Part shown: piece after piece, positions 20,165-28,949 of the stretch | How positions within the stretch are numbered: position 1 is the stretch's first letter | Layout of the letters: each line of letters begins with the position of its first letter | Assembly: GCA_003697135.1 (NCBI GenBank) | Contig: RFGC01000035.1 | Coordinates: 372,001-436,000 of the forward strand | Direction: 5' to 3' | DNA length: 64,000 nt | Source of the DNA: Acidobacteriota bacterium | GTDB lineage: Bacteria; Acidobacteriota; Blastocatellia; Pyrinomonadales; Pyrinomonadaceae | The notes under the pieces: model-generated | Seen by the model: the letters and a program-made list of their open reading frames with translations, nothing else | What the model was told of the DNA's origin: nothing | Databases searched by the model: none | Program-made: the position numbers and the translations under genes

Positions 20165-20923
20165 TTACCTGTAATTGATTATTTGAGCAAAGCTAGATGC
20201 TTCTAAACTAGCTCCACCAACTAAAGCTCCGTCAATATCAGGCTCTTCCATCAAATCTTTTATGTTTTCTGGTTTAACCGAACCACCATAGAGAATCTTC
20301 GTGCTTTCTGCAGTTTCTATTCCATGCGTTTCGGCAAGATTTTTTCTTATAAATTCATGCATTTGTTGAGCTTGATCGGGAGTTGCTGTTTTCCCGGTGC
20401 CAATTGCCCAAACAGGTTCGTAAGCGATTATAATACGCTCCATGTCGTTTTTTGTCAATCCCTCAAGCCCAAACTTTAGTTGCCTACCAACAACTTCAAA
20501 TAACTTTCCTTCCTCACGCTCCGAAAGAGTTTCGCCAACACAAACTATAGCTTTCAGACCTGCCGCTAAAGCCGCTTTTATCTTTTTGTTTACCATCTCA
20601 TCAGTTTCGCAGTAATACTGCCTTCGCTCCGAATGCCCGATGATGACGTATGAAACGCCAATGTCCTTGAGCATGTCAGCGGCAACTTCGCCCGTATGCG
20701 CTGAATGTTTTGTTTCTGTTGAACAATTCTGAGCCGCAATCTTGATGTTCGACCCTTCAAGACGCTCCGCCAAAGTCTTCAAATGCACGAAAACTGGCGC
20801 TATCGCTATATCGCAATGAGTTACATTAGCAACTAAACTTTTTAGCTCTAAAGCCGTGCTAACAGCATCAGCAAGAAGTTTGTGCATTTTCCAGTTTCCC
20901 GCAATTAAAGGTTTTCTCGTCAT
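20165..20923 (-). CDS. tpiA: Triosephosphate isomerase
   Basis: Interconverts dihydroxyacetone phosphate and glyceraldehyde 3-phosphate in glycolysis and gluconeogenesis. All catalytic positions are visible: the lysine in NWKMHK near residue 11, the histidine in IIGHSERRQ near residue 97, and the glutamate in [14 protein letters not shown] near residue 169. The phosphate-binding [11 protein letters not shown] is near residue 208. At 252 residues it is full length. It leads the tpiA-secG pair. Confidence 0.97.
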   Translation of the reverse strand: MTRKPLIAGNWKMHKLLADAVSTALELKSLVANVTHCDIAIAPVFVHLKTLAERLEGSNIKIAAQNCSTETKHSAHTGEVAADMLKDIGVSYVIIGHSERRQYYCETDEMVNKKIKAALAAGLKAIVCVGETLSEREEGKLFEVVGRQLKFGLEGLTKNDMERIIIAYEPVWAIGTGKTATPDQAQQMHEFIRKNLAETHGIETAESTKILYGGSVKPENIKDLMEEPDIDGALVGGASLEASSFAQIINYR

Positions 20924-21435
20924 AACCCTCTAACCTTAAGAGTTCTTTGAAAAACCGAATTAAGTATTTTCAACGAAACTAAAACCAACTTTCAAATGCC
21001 GAAAATATGATTTTCAGACGAACAAGCTCAAACAACAATCAATTCTCTTCAAAGCGTCATAACGTTTGAATCCTCATAAGACTAAAGCCCGCTTGAGTTT
21101 CAGCTCAAACGGGCTTTTTGAAGGGAGGTGTTGTGAGGTCTGTATTCTGTGCGTCTAGCGGTTGCCCTTTGCTTTCATCGGTTCATACCGAAGAGATGAA
21201 TCCTTGAACAAACAAGTTGTAAATCAAATTTTCAAAACCCAACCCCGATCTGCAATCAGACTTAAATCCTATATGTTTCTGATTGAGAGTTCTTAGAACT
21301 TTTGCAGAAAAAATTACCAAAATTGAAGACCAAGTTTTTATAGAAAGTTAACCTCCTTGCAACATACTTTTCAGCCCACCGTCACAGTATCTTCAGAAAA
21401 GTCAATTAAAGTGCGAAAGTGAGGAGAAAAGCGAA
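20924..21435. other. 512-base gene-free region with hairpins
   Basis: No convincing protein gene was found. It contains a strong plus-strand terminator (21084-21119) with no plus-strand gene before it. After this come a Shine-Dalgarno-like GGGAGGTG (21123-21130), a nested hairpin around CGGT-TCAT-ACCG flanked by TTCAT and ATGAA (about 21175-21201), and an anti-Shine-Dalgarno stretch ACCTCCTT (about 21351-21358). It ends at the small gene at 21436. Structured RNA on either strand is possible. I could not match it to a known RNA family. Confidence 0.4.
21084..21119 (+). terminator. Intrinsic terminator, plus orientation
   Basis: A 14-position stem with one C-A mismatch (AAAGCCCGCTTGAG with CTCAAACGGGCTTT) and a five-base loop, followed by TTTTT. 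No recognised plus-strand gene lies upstream, since tpiA is on the minus strand. It may end an unannotated small RNA from about 20930-21080. Confidence 0.7.
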
Positions 21436-21555
21436 ATGTCAAAAGATTCTTCGGTTTTGCTAGTTCTACTGCTTGTTGTTATAGGGAATCTAGTTTGTCT
21501 CGATTACAACATCAACACCCAAAATGCTTTCGATCCGGAAGAAAAAGGTCTCTAA
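21436..21555 (+). CDS. Small predicted membrane protein, 39 aa
   Basis: A short reading frame with a strong ribosome site (GAGGAG, nine bases before the ATG). It encodes a charged N-terminus (MSKDS), one hydrophobic span (residues about 6-22, mostly Leu and Val), then a hydrophilic tail ending NAFDPEEKGL. This single-pass layout with a good ribosome site supports a real gene, but no homology is recognised. A longer overlapping frame in another phase (from 21495) has no ribosome site and was rejected. Function is unknown. Confidence 0.5.
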   Translation: MSKDSSVLLVLLLVVIGNLVCLDYNINTQNAFDPEEKGL

Positions 21556-21788
21556 TACTTTTTTTGCAAGTGATTTTTATGATGATTTGCTCTTACAAAG
21601 CAATCTCTATAGCTAGAAGAATTTACTTAAAAACAAATCTACAAAAGGTTTCACAAAGATTCCTCTCGATTTTTAGCGAAAATTTTTCAAACTCGCAAAC
21701 TAAACCATAAATCACAAACAGCTAACGAACAATTGACCTCGGTTAATTTTATGCGAAAATATCAAACTCCAGAAGTCGTCGAGACAAA

Positions 21789-22376
21789 CTAACGCAAAAA
21801 CACGCCTGCAACGGTTATTTGGAGGAACCACAGGAGAAAAAGAACGACTATCGGTGATATATCAATAAATCCGACAGGCGGAATTATACGCCTAAAAGGC
21901 TCTAAAATCGGATCAGTGATTCGTCTTAGAAACCGCAAGAATGGATTTGTCCAACTCATGAACCAAGAAAAAACTACGCGCATCACAATCAGTAGCGAGT
22001 AAATTCCTAGAAAACCGTAAAGCGAGAATCCAATTAAACGAACCAAGTTTCCCTCAGTAATGCTCAAAGCTATCCCATCAATTGTAAGAAAAGTTCTATG
22101 AAGGAGTTCCAAGAAAAAGTAACCCAAAACGCAAAAGGCAAATATCGTCACTAAAGGTGCTATTCTTGTGTCAATTCCTAATCCTGCGAGAAAATTTGCA
22201 GACGGACTAACGAGCCTATCGGTTCTCTTCTTTAGAAAATACTCAAATCGCCCGATTGCTCCGAAAGGATTTGGATCAACATAATTGAGAATCAGCCTTA
22301 TCAGCATCAACAAAGCTACTATCGTGACTATGGCAACCACAATAGCTTGAAAGACTGGATAAACTGAATGGAGCAT
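21789..22376 (-). CDS. yggT: YggT family membrane protein
   Basis: A 195-residue integral membrane protein with about four to five hydrophobic spans. The YggT repeat hallmark is clear in the second half: the sequence WTNPFLRFLRRITDP, then ILEPFRRIIPPVGFIDISP. A related, degenerate first copy with RFEYFLKKRTDRLVSP is near residue 45. The ATG at 22376 gives the family length and avoids overlapping yggS. The frame stays open to an ATG at 22511, which would overlap yggS by 77 bases. It sits downstream of yggS, a widespread pairing, so they probably form an operon. Confidence 0.85.
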   Translation of the reverse strand: MLHSVYPVFQAIVVAIVTIVALLMLIRLILNYVDPNPFGAIGRFEYFLKKRTDRLVSPSANFLAGLGIDTRIAPLVTIFAFCVLGYFFLELLHRTFLTIDGIALSITEGNLVRLIGFSLYGFLGIYSLLIVMRVVFSWFMSWTNPFLRFLRRITDPILEPFRRIIPPVGFIDISPIVVLFLLWFLQITVAGVFLR

Positions 22377-22434
22377 GATTTTATTTTGAGCGTCCCTTAT
22401 GGAAACTGTCAATCTTCTATTTTCGCTTTCTAGT

Positions 22435-23121
22435 TTAGCTTCTTTGCCCAAAGATTCTTGTCCCGATTCTGACGTGAGTAGCTCCTTCCTCGATTGCGAT
22501 TCTAAAGTCATGACTCATGCCCATGGAAAGCCAACCGTTGGGCAAATGCTTATCACGCAACTCACGAAGTCGCCTAAAATACGGGCGGACTTTCTCTACA
22601 TCTTCAAAAAATGGCGGTAAAGTCATTAGTCCTTTAAGCTCCAGTTTTTCACAACTCTGAACAAACTCTATCAATTCAGGAAGCCTCTCTTCGACAATAC
22701 CAGATTTAGTTTCTTCATCTGAAAGTTTGACCTGAATAAAAATTGGCAATCTATCGCTTTTGAAACCGTTACGTCCCTCCTCCTTGCAAATTCGTTCTAA
22801 GCTAGATGCAAGTTTTATCGAATCAACGCTATGAATAACATCAAATAGTTTTACAGCTTTTTTGGCTTTGTTCGACTGCAAATGCCCAATCAGATGCCAT
22901 TCTACATCTCGATGCCCAAGCTCAAGAATCTTTCTTTCTGCCTCTTGAACACGATTTTCGCCGAAAACCGTCAGCCCACATTCAATAGCTTCTTCTATTA
23001 GCGAAGTCGGATGCGATTTGCTAACCGCAATCAATGTTATCTCATCAGGATTTCTACCTACTTTGATAGCCGCTTCTTCTATCTCCTTCTTGACTGTTTC
23101 AATCGCTTGTTTTAACTGCAT
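22435..23121 (-). CDS. yggS: YggS family PLP homeostasis protein
   Basis: A cytosolic PLP-binding protein of alanine-racemase-like fold that buffers pyridoxal phosphate. The lysine that binds PLP is in LIAVSKSHPTSLIEEAI, followed by GLTVFGENRVQEA. WHLIGHLQSNKAKKAV and LSMGMSHDFRIAIEEGATHVRIGTRIFG complete the family pattern. The ATG at 23121 gives the usual N-terminus; an upstream TTG would add ten residues. yggT follows. Confidence 0.94.
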   Translation of the reverse strand: MQLKQAIETVKKEIEEAAIKVGRNPDEITLIAVSKSHPTSLIEEAIECGLTVFGENRVQEAERKILELGHRDVEWHLIGHLQSNKAKKAVKLFDVIHSVDSIKLASSLERICKEEGRNGFKSDRLPIFIQVKLSDEETKSGIVEERLPELIEFVQSCEKLELKGLMTLPPFFEDVEKVRPYFRRLRELRDKHLPNGWLSMGMSHDFRIAIEEGATHVRIGTRIFGQRS

Positions 23122-23175
23122 ATAAAGGTAAGGTCTCGAAATAAACAGCAATCAGAGAACGAAAGGAAAATTCTA

Positions 23176-23658
23176 TCAAGGAACTTTCTCCAATGCATCT
23201 ATAACCTGCTGGCAATACTCTATCGAAGAAAGAACTGCACCTTGTTCTTTTCTATCAGGAAACCGTTTTTGATAATTTTCAAGGCGTGGCATAAAGCCTT
23301 TGCAAGCGGTAGCCAAAGCTTTTACAGACTTCGGAATCAGTTTGTTTTTTGCATCTCTTTCAGCGACATCTTCAATTTTTTGAATGGCTTCAAACAGAAT
23401 TTTCGATATATCACTTAGCAATTCTAGGTTGCCACCAGTCGGAGTACCGAATTTCTCTACATCTTTTTGACTAAGAATTTTCCCTTCAAGAATCAACATT
23501 CGCCTCTCAATTGCTTGAACATAAATCTCTATTCTCTTATCAAGTTCTTGATTAAAACGTATGAGATCAATCTCTTTCTCGGTAAGGTGATCTCTTTTCT
23601 GTGCGAAAATGCTGAGCGAAAGCACGAAAATCATCAAAAGCCAAGGTTTTCTCTTCAT
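23176..23658 (-). CDS. Hypothetical secreted protein, 160 aa
   Basis: The N-terminus MKRKPWLLMIFVLSLSIFAQ is a signal peptide. The mature part is charged and largely helical in character, with cysteines at CKGFMP and EYCQQV near the C-terminus. No known family is recognised. The ATG at 23658 gives a clean signal; the frame extends 14 codons upstream. It is 54 bases upstream of yggS, so it may share its transcript. Function is unknown. Confidence 0.65.
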   Translation of the reverse strand: MKRKPWLLMIFVLSLSIFAQKRDHLTEKEIDLIRFNQELDKRIEIYVQAIERRMLILEGKILSQKDVEKFGTPTGGNLELLSDISKILFEAIQKIEDVAERDAKNKLIPKSVKALATACKGFMPRLENYQKRFPDRKEQGAVLSSIEYCQQVIDALEKVP

Positions 23659-23847
23659 ACGTTTAGCATAATCAAGACGAAGCCTCATCTCCAATATCAC
23701 TTGTTGATAATTCGGCTTCAGCTACCGATGAGATACGAAATAGCTTTGTCTTAGACTTTACGCGCTTATATTTGCCCAATACTTAAAAAGTGCTGCGATA
23801 AAAATCTCTGCCTTTTAGGTTAAAAACTCGATTTTTCCATAAAAACT

Positions 23848-24234
23848 TTATGAATTCTTATCAGCCAACTCTCCAATAATCGGAAGTCTGTATATTTCAC
23901 CTTGGTAAGCCTTTACTGCCAAGAAGATTTCCAAAGCTATTGCCGCCAAACCTACAATCATAGGCAGCCAGCTAATTATCATGATAAGAGTATAAGCACC
24001 TGCCGAAATCAAAAGAGTAGACAAAATAAGGTACAAAATCGCAAGCAAGATAAAAACAACCGAAAGAGAAATAGACTGCCAAGCATGAAAACGAGCAAGT
24101 TTGTTGGTCTTATCCTGAACCAAAGTGATTATGCTCAACACCAATCCCAATATACAAACAAAGTTCAAAAGATAACACAGCATCGCAACGATGTTGGCGT
24201 CTAGGTCAAAAACAGATTTTCCATAGTTTCTCAT
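23848..24234 (-). CDS. DUF4870-like small membrane protein
   Basis: A 128-residue protein with about three hydrophobic spans. The pattern NIVAMLCYLLNFVCILGLVLS, then KLARFHAWQSISL, then a span and a short C-terminal IPIIGELADKNS-like end, matches the DUF4870/Tic20-like group, in which FHAxQS is characteristic. These proteins have no established function. It is separate from its neighbours and probably monocistronic. Confidence 0.8.
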   Translation of the reverse strand: MRNYGKSVFDLDANIVAMLCYLLNFVCILGLVLSIITLVQDKTNKLARFHAWQSISLSVVFILLAILYLILSTLLISAGAYTLIMIISWLPMIVGLAAIALEIFLAVKAYQGEIYRLPIIGELADKNS

Positions 24235-24334
24235 TTTTCTCTCCTCCTAGCGTAAAAGTCAAAAAATACGACCTGATATTATATCAAAACTCACGTAGCT
24301 ACAATTTGTTAGGCTTTGTTAGTGGTCTTGTATT

Positions 24335-25552
24335 ATGGTTTTTTTGAAAGAGTTTTGTTGTAATAAAGATATGCTGGTTGAGTGTTCGGCGAAAGAATTA
24401 ACGACCTTCTACTCAGAAGTGCGCCATTACACCGAAAGAATTTGTAAACCTCTTGAGATCGAAGATTATGTTCCCCAGCCCGTCGTGGACGTTTCACCGC
24501 CTAAATGGCATCTAGCCCACACAACATGGTTTTTTGAAGAATTTGTTCTGAGGAAGTTTCTAAAAGACTATCGTCCTTTTGATGAAAAATACCGTTACCT
24601 TTTCAATAGTTACTACAATTCCGTTGGAGATAAAACACCACGCAATCAACGTGGTTTTTTGTCACGTCCAACCGTAGCTGAAGTCTTTCGCTACCGAAGC
24701 TATGTTGATGAAAAAATGCTAAGGTTTCTCGAAAAGGAGTTACCTGATGAAGCCAAAGAACTTGTTATTCTAGGCATAAACCATGAGCAACAACATCAGG
24801 AGCTTTTACTGACCGACTTAAAATACATTTTGCACCAAAATCCTCTTTTTCCAGCTTACAAAGAAGATTTCGCTCCTGAAGAAATAACAGAGTCCCAAAA
24901 ACCCGATTTCGTTGTGATTGAACAGGGAGTTTATGAAATCGGTTTTTCGGGCAAAGGCTTTTGTTTCGATAATGAACTCGGACGGCACAAAGTTTTCTTA
25001 CACGACTTTTCAATCCGCAACACCTTGGTAACAAACGCCGAATATCTTGAGTTTATGGAAGATGGTGGCTACCGAAACTTTAATCTGTGGCATTCGGAAG
25101 GCTGGGATTGGATCAACCAAAATCGAATCGAAGCACCACTTTACTGGCATAAGATAGACGGAGAGTGGTTTAATTTCACGCTTTCGGGACTGAGAAAAAT
25201 CAAGCCAGAAGCCCCTATAACGCACGTTTCATTCTATGAAGCATCGGCTTTTGCTGAATGGAAGGGAATGCGACTGCCAACTGAATTTGAATGGGAAGTC
25301 GCCTCTGATTTGTTCAATTGGGGACTCCGCTGGGAATGGACAAATTCGGCTTATTTACCATATCCGTTCTTCAAAAAATTGCCCGGAGCGGTCGGTGAAT
25401 ACAATGGAAAATTCATGGTCAATCAGATGGTCTTGCGTGGTGCAAGTATAGCAACGCCTACAGACCACAGCAGAAAAACATATAGAAACTTTTTCCATCC
25501 GCACTTGCGATGGCAGTTTACCGGAATTCGATTGGCTAGGTCTATTGAGTGA
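24335..25552 (+). CDS. egtB: Ergothioneine biosynthesis sulfoxide synthase EgtB
   Basis: Non-heme iron enzyme that couples trimethylhistidine (hercynine) to a thiol donor, cysteine or gamma-glutamylcysteine, with oxygen. The N-terminal DinB-like domain carries the iron ligands: a histidine in KWHLAHTTWFFEEF and the HxxxHxE motif in NHEQQHQELL. The C-terminal half (about residues 195-405) is the formylglycine-generating-enzyme-like domain, ending RNFFHPHLRWQFTGIRLA. The end overlaps egtD by four bases. The start is ambiguous: an ATG 12 codons downstream (24371) also fits. Confidence 0.94.
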   Translation: MVFLKEFCCNKDMLVECSAKELTTFYSEVRHYTERICKPLEIEDYVPQPVVDVSPPKWHLAHTTWFFEEFVLRKFLKDYRPFDEKYRYLFNSYYNSVGDKTPRNQRGFLSRPTVAEVFRYRSYVDEKMLRFLEKELPDEAKELVILGINHEQQHQELLLTDLKYILHQNPLFPAYKEDFAPEEITESQKPDFVVIEQGVYEIGFSGKGFCFDNELGRHKVFLHDFSIRNTLVTNAEYLEFMEDGGYRNFNLWHSEGWDWINQNRIEAPLYWHKIDGEWFNFTLSGLRKIKPEAPITHVSFYEASAFAEWKGMRLPTEFEWEVASDLFNWGLRWEWTNSAYLPYPFFKKLPGAVGEYNGKFMVNQMVLRGASIATPTDHSRKTYRNFFHPHLRWQFTGIRLARSIE

Positions 25553-26565
25553 GTTTCTCAACACATCAAGCTGATTTTCAACAAAAGATGCAAAATTATT
25601 CTGAAATTGAGAAAAATACTTTTGCCGAAGACATTTTGAAAGGCTTATCTTCAAATCCGAAGTTTATTCCTTCAAAATACTTCTACGACGACGAAGGTGC
25701 GCGCCTTTTTCAAAAGATTACGGAACTTCCAGAGTATTACTTGACCAGGGCAGAAACGGAAATCATCTCGACACAGACCGAGCAAATTTTCAATGTCTTC
25801 AAGCAAAAATCTAAAGATGCTGAAACTTTTGATCTAATCGAACTTGGCACGGGTGATGGCAGAAAAACCGCTATTTTGATTGATTTTTTCCTGAAACAAA
25901 ACACAAACCTTTTCTATTTTCCAATTGATATTTCACCGAGAACTCTTTCAACGCTTGCCGAAAACTTCCGAAGAAAATTTCCAAAACTTCAAATTGAACC
26001 AAAATTCGGTGATTACTTTCAGGTCTTGAAAGATTTCAAACCTAACCCAACAAGGCGAAAAATCCTCTTGTTTCTTGGCTCAAACATTGGGAATTTTTCC
26101 TATGAGCAATCAATCGAGTTTTTGAAAAAATTGCGTCGGCTTATGAGAAAAGGAGATTTTCTTTTCATAGGTTTCGACTTGCAAAAAGACCCGCGCCTAA
26201 TTTTGCGGGCTTACGATGATTCTCAAGGCATAACTGCTGAATTTAACTTGAATCTTTTGCGCCGAATTAACAAAGAACTTGGTGGAAATTTCGACATCAA
26301 AAAATTCTCTCATTACGCAACTTATTCTCCAATTGATTGTGCCGTCCGTTCGTTTTTGATAAGTCTTGAAAACCAAAGCGTATTCATTGAGTATCTGCAA
26401 AGATCGTTTGATTTTGCTAAATGGGAAGCTATTTTTACTGAAATTTCACAAAAATACTCACTCCAACTAATCGAACAACTGGCAACAAGAAGCAAATTCG
26501 AGATTCAACAAAATTTTTTCGATAGTAAGCGATACTTCGTTGATTCGCTCTGGCAAGCAGTTTAG
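25549..26565 (+). CDS. egtD: L-histidine N-alpha-methyltransferase EgtD
   Basis: SAM-dependent enzyme that trimethylates histidine to hercynine, the first step of ergothioneine synthesis. The N-terminal hallmark FIPSKYFYDDEGARLFQKI and YYLTRAE segment are present. The SAM-binding motif IELGTGDGRKTAILI is near residue 96, and FLGSNIGNFSY near residue 170. It starts with GTG inside the egtB stop (GTGA overlap); an ATG at 25588 is an alternative. The coupling with egtB indicates a two-gene ergothioneine operon. No egtA or egtC is nearby. Confidence 0.95.
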   Translation: MSFSTHQADFQQKMQNYSEIEKNTFAEDILKGLSSNPKFIPSKYFYDDEGARLFQKITELPEYYLTRAETEIISTQTEQIFNVFKQKSKDAETFDLIELGTGDGRKTAILIDFFLKQNTNLFYFPIDISPRTLSTLAENFRRKFPKLQIEPKFGDYFQVLKDFKPNPTRRKILLFLGSNIGNFSYEQSIEFLKKLRRLMRKGDFLFIGFDLQKDPRLILRAYDDSQGITAEFNLNLLRRINKELGGNFDIKKFSHYATYSPIDCAVRSFLISLENQSVFIEYLQRSFDFAKWEAIFTEISQKYSLQLIEQLATRSKFEIQQNFFDSKRYFVDSLWQAV

Positions 26566-26568
26566 GTT

Positions 26569-27999
26569 TTAATGCGACGCTTTGAGCATTTCTCTTTTCG
26601 ATTTAAGCTCAGGTTTGTCCAAATTTGGCAAGCCTAGATAAGTAAAAACAAGCAAAAGACCAATAAAAGCGCCAAGAAGAAAACGCTTCGGTCTTCGCGC
26701 ATAGCGCCATACAACATGAAAAACTAGTCCCAGCAAGATCAACGTCGGGATCAAAAGCCAAAAATTATTCTCAACCCCGAAAAACCTAAGTAAAGTATGC
26801 GAAGCAAACTTTTCTTCAATCAAGAGCTTAAACCAAAAGTTATTGTGAGGATATTTGAATTCTGCCGTTATCAGCGGAAAACTCATCGCCGGAATCGTGC
26901 AAAACACGAAAGAAACGAAAAAAAGCAAACCTAGCCAGATATTGGAAAAATCATACAATTCACCATCAAAAAAAGAATCCATCAAAAAAGGCAACAAAAT
27001 CGCAAACTCTCCGGCGGCAAATCTCTTTTCATTCCTGATGAAAAGGGCAAAGCAAAAAGTTGACACAACTACCAATGCTAATTTGACTTTATGACGAATG
27101 GTTTTTCTTTCGCGCGACGTAAAAAGTAGCACAACGGATAAGAGCAAAATCGGCGCATAAAAGAAAAGCCCATACGTTGGTGAAATCAAAAACAGATAGA
27201 GTTTATAAGGAACTGAAGACAAATTTTGGACTGATAAGATTTCGTCAAATTTGACAGCACCGAAAAACGACCCGAAAAGCGAATAGTTGTAAATTGCAAG
27301 AAAAACACCACAAGGTAACAAACCAGTAAGAAACGAGAAGACACATGGCAATCTTTCTTGTTTTTCCACGACTGGCAAGCTAATCGCCATGATTGCAATG
27401 CAAATCAAAGCGTAAAAATCACAAAGCAAGGCAAATCCCGAAAGTAACCCTGCCAAAAAACAATTTCTCAGAAAAATCCTCTGTGGGTCGTAAAGCAAAC
27501 GAAAAGAAAAGTAAAGCAAAATGCCTGTGAGAACATAACCATAGAGCAAAAGCGAGTAAATGAAAAGCGGACTTGCAAAAAGCAGAATAGCCATCGAAAT
27601 TTCATCAACATCGTAGAAATAAAGCCACAGAGCTAACAAAATCAACGGCAAGGTTGAAAGAAAAAAACGCAGTGCAAGCCAGCTTAAGAAAACATTTGAT
27701 TTATTCGGATTTTGAATAATTTTTCCTGTAAAAAGGCTTGTAATCGAATGAATAGCTGAACCTATAAGCGCAAGTCCCGGCGCGCCAGTAGCATAAAGTT
27801 TTTGTTCTCGTTCAATAGTTTCGCTCCCATCTTGAGCTACGAAATCTTTAGCCCATGAAATATCAAATGAACGTTGCTCTGACAGTGAAACGCTTGTCGC
27901 CCACGTCGCCATTTCTTTTGGTGATGATGGAAATGGCAACAAATAGATCGAGAGGATCAGATAAATTGTGATGAGCCACGAACCCTTATTTTCTTGCAC
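26569..27999 (-). CDS. Large multi-pass membrane protein, GT-C glycosyltransferase-like
   Basis: A 476-residue protein with about ten or more hydrophobic spans. A large periplasmic loop follows the first span (residues about 25-75). An aspartate-containing motif, RSFDISWAKDF, is in that loop, at the place where GT-C lipid-linked-sugar transferases carry catalytic acids. The GT-C call rests on this layout, not on a specific family match. It ends three bases from the egtD stop and starts within the next gene, overlapping it by 14 bases, so it is probably translated together with that gene. Confidence 0.55.
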   Translation of the reverse strand: MQENKGSWLITIYLILSIYLLPFPSSPKEMATWATSVSLSEQRSFDISWAKDFVAQDGSETIEREQKLYATGAPGLALIGSAIHSITSLFTGKIIQNPNKSNVFLSWLALRFFLSTLPLILLALWLYFYDVDEISMAILLFASPLFIYSLLLYGYVLTGILLYFSFRLLYDPQRIFLRNCFLAGLLSGFALLCDFYALICIAIMAISLPVVEKQERLPCVFSFLTGLLPCGVFLAIYNYSLFGSFFGAVKFDEILSVQNLSSVPYKLYLFLISPTYGLFFYAPILLLSVVLLFTSRERKTIRHKVKLALVVVSTFCFALFIRNEKRFAAGEFAILLPFLMDSFFDGELYDFSNIWLGLLFFVSFVFCTIPAMSFPLITAEFKYPHNNFWFKLLIEEKFASHTLLRFFGVENNFWLLIPTLILLGLVFHVVWRYARRPKRFLLGAFIGLLLVFTYLGLPNLDKPELKSKREMLKASH

Positions 28000-28807
28000 G
28001 GTTTTGTTTTTCCACGAGTTCTATCATGTTCTCAATCGGCTTAGCATCTTTGTCAATCAAAGAGAATGTCAATCTTTTGCCCTGCAAAGCAAAGTATTTG
28101 CCGTTCCATTTGTAGTATGACTTTGTAAAATGCGTTGGACAGCATATTTGCTCTTCGTCGTTCATTATCCTCGCAGTTTCCACCTCTCCTACAACGTAAC
28201 GGTCTTGTCCATAAAGTTCGATTACTAGCTTCCCATCTTGAGAGTAAATGTTTTTCAAACCTCCATCAGCTCTGTCGCCTGTTCTAAAATACCAGAGCAA
28301 TTTAGGTGCGTCCTTTTCCCAAGTAAAGATGTAAACCAAATGCGGAATCGAAGCTCCACCAGTTTCTACTTGCAGGATAACAATTGCTTCATCTTCCTCA
28401 TCACCCGTGACATCAAAAAACTTTGTTGTAAGATAAGAAAGCCCAATCTTTCTTTCTCTTTTGTTGTCGCTTTCCATAAAAATCGGGCGTTTGCCGTCAA
28501 CGAGTTCAGCTTCTTTCGAGTCAAAATCTTGCCAGCCACGCGGTAAAGGATATTTGAAATTCTTAAAATCGAAGTTCGCTATAGGAAAGCCACTCGATTT
28601 ATTTTCATCACTCAGTATTTCTGCTTGAAGGTTTGGAGTTCTAGAAGCTTCTGGTGTAGGGATTTCCACTGGTGTTAAAGCAGGTGCTACAGGCAGGCTA
28701 TTCAATGCCTTATCCTGCGACTTCGCAGATTCTTCATATTTCCAACAAGCAAACGCAAAAAAAGCGTAGAAAAACAGCAAAAGGGCTAGGAAAATACGAA
28801 AATCCAT
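27986..28807 (-). CDS. Hypothetical membrane-anchored protein, 273 aa
   Basis: Residues about 4-20 are a hydrophobic anchor or signal (IFLALLLFFYAFFAFAC); the cysteine just after it could make it a lipoprotein. A Pro/Thr-rich linker follows, then a C-terminal domain of about 190 residues. That domain has a repeated beta pattern with acidic turns (FDVTGDEEDEAIVIL). Two cysteines (QICCPTHF) lie near residue 222. No family recognised. The last 14 bases overlap the start of the downstream membrane protein, implying translational coupling and possibly a shared envelope role. Confidence 0.65.
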   Translation of the reverse strand: MDFRIFLALLLFFYAFFAFACWKYEESAKSQDKALNSLPVAPALTPVEIPTPEASRTPNLQAEILSDENKSSGFPIANFDFKNFKYPLPRGWQDFDSKEAELVDGKRPIFMESDNKRERKIGLSYLTTKFFDVTGDEEDEAIVILQVETGGASIPHLVYIFTWEKDAPKLLWYFRTGDRADGGLKNIYSQDGKLVIELYGQDRYVVGEVETARIMNDEEQICCPTHFTKSYYKWNGKYFALQGKRLTFSLIDKDAKPIENMIELVEKQNRARK

Positions 28808-28949
28808 TTTACGCTACCCTAAGTCTTATATCGCCAAACATATAACGGCATGAAAATACTTTTGAAAATCAACTCAGCCCTTCTGTTTGAATTTATATGT
28901 TCAAGTTTTTACTGAATCTTAGAAATCATCAATTTTTCAAATTTCGCTT

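Noticed and set aside
21495-21710. 71-codon plus-strand frame overlapping the 39-aa gene
   Set aside because: It has no ribosome site and starts inside a better-supported frame.
22377-22511. 45-residue N-terminal extension of YggT
   Set aside because: It would overlap yggS by 77 bases and is not family-like; the ATG at 22376 gives normal length.
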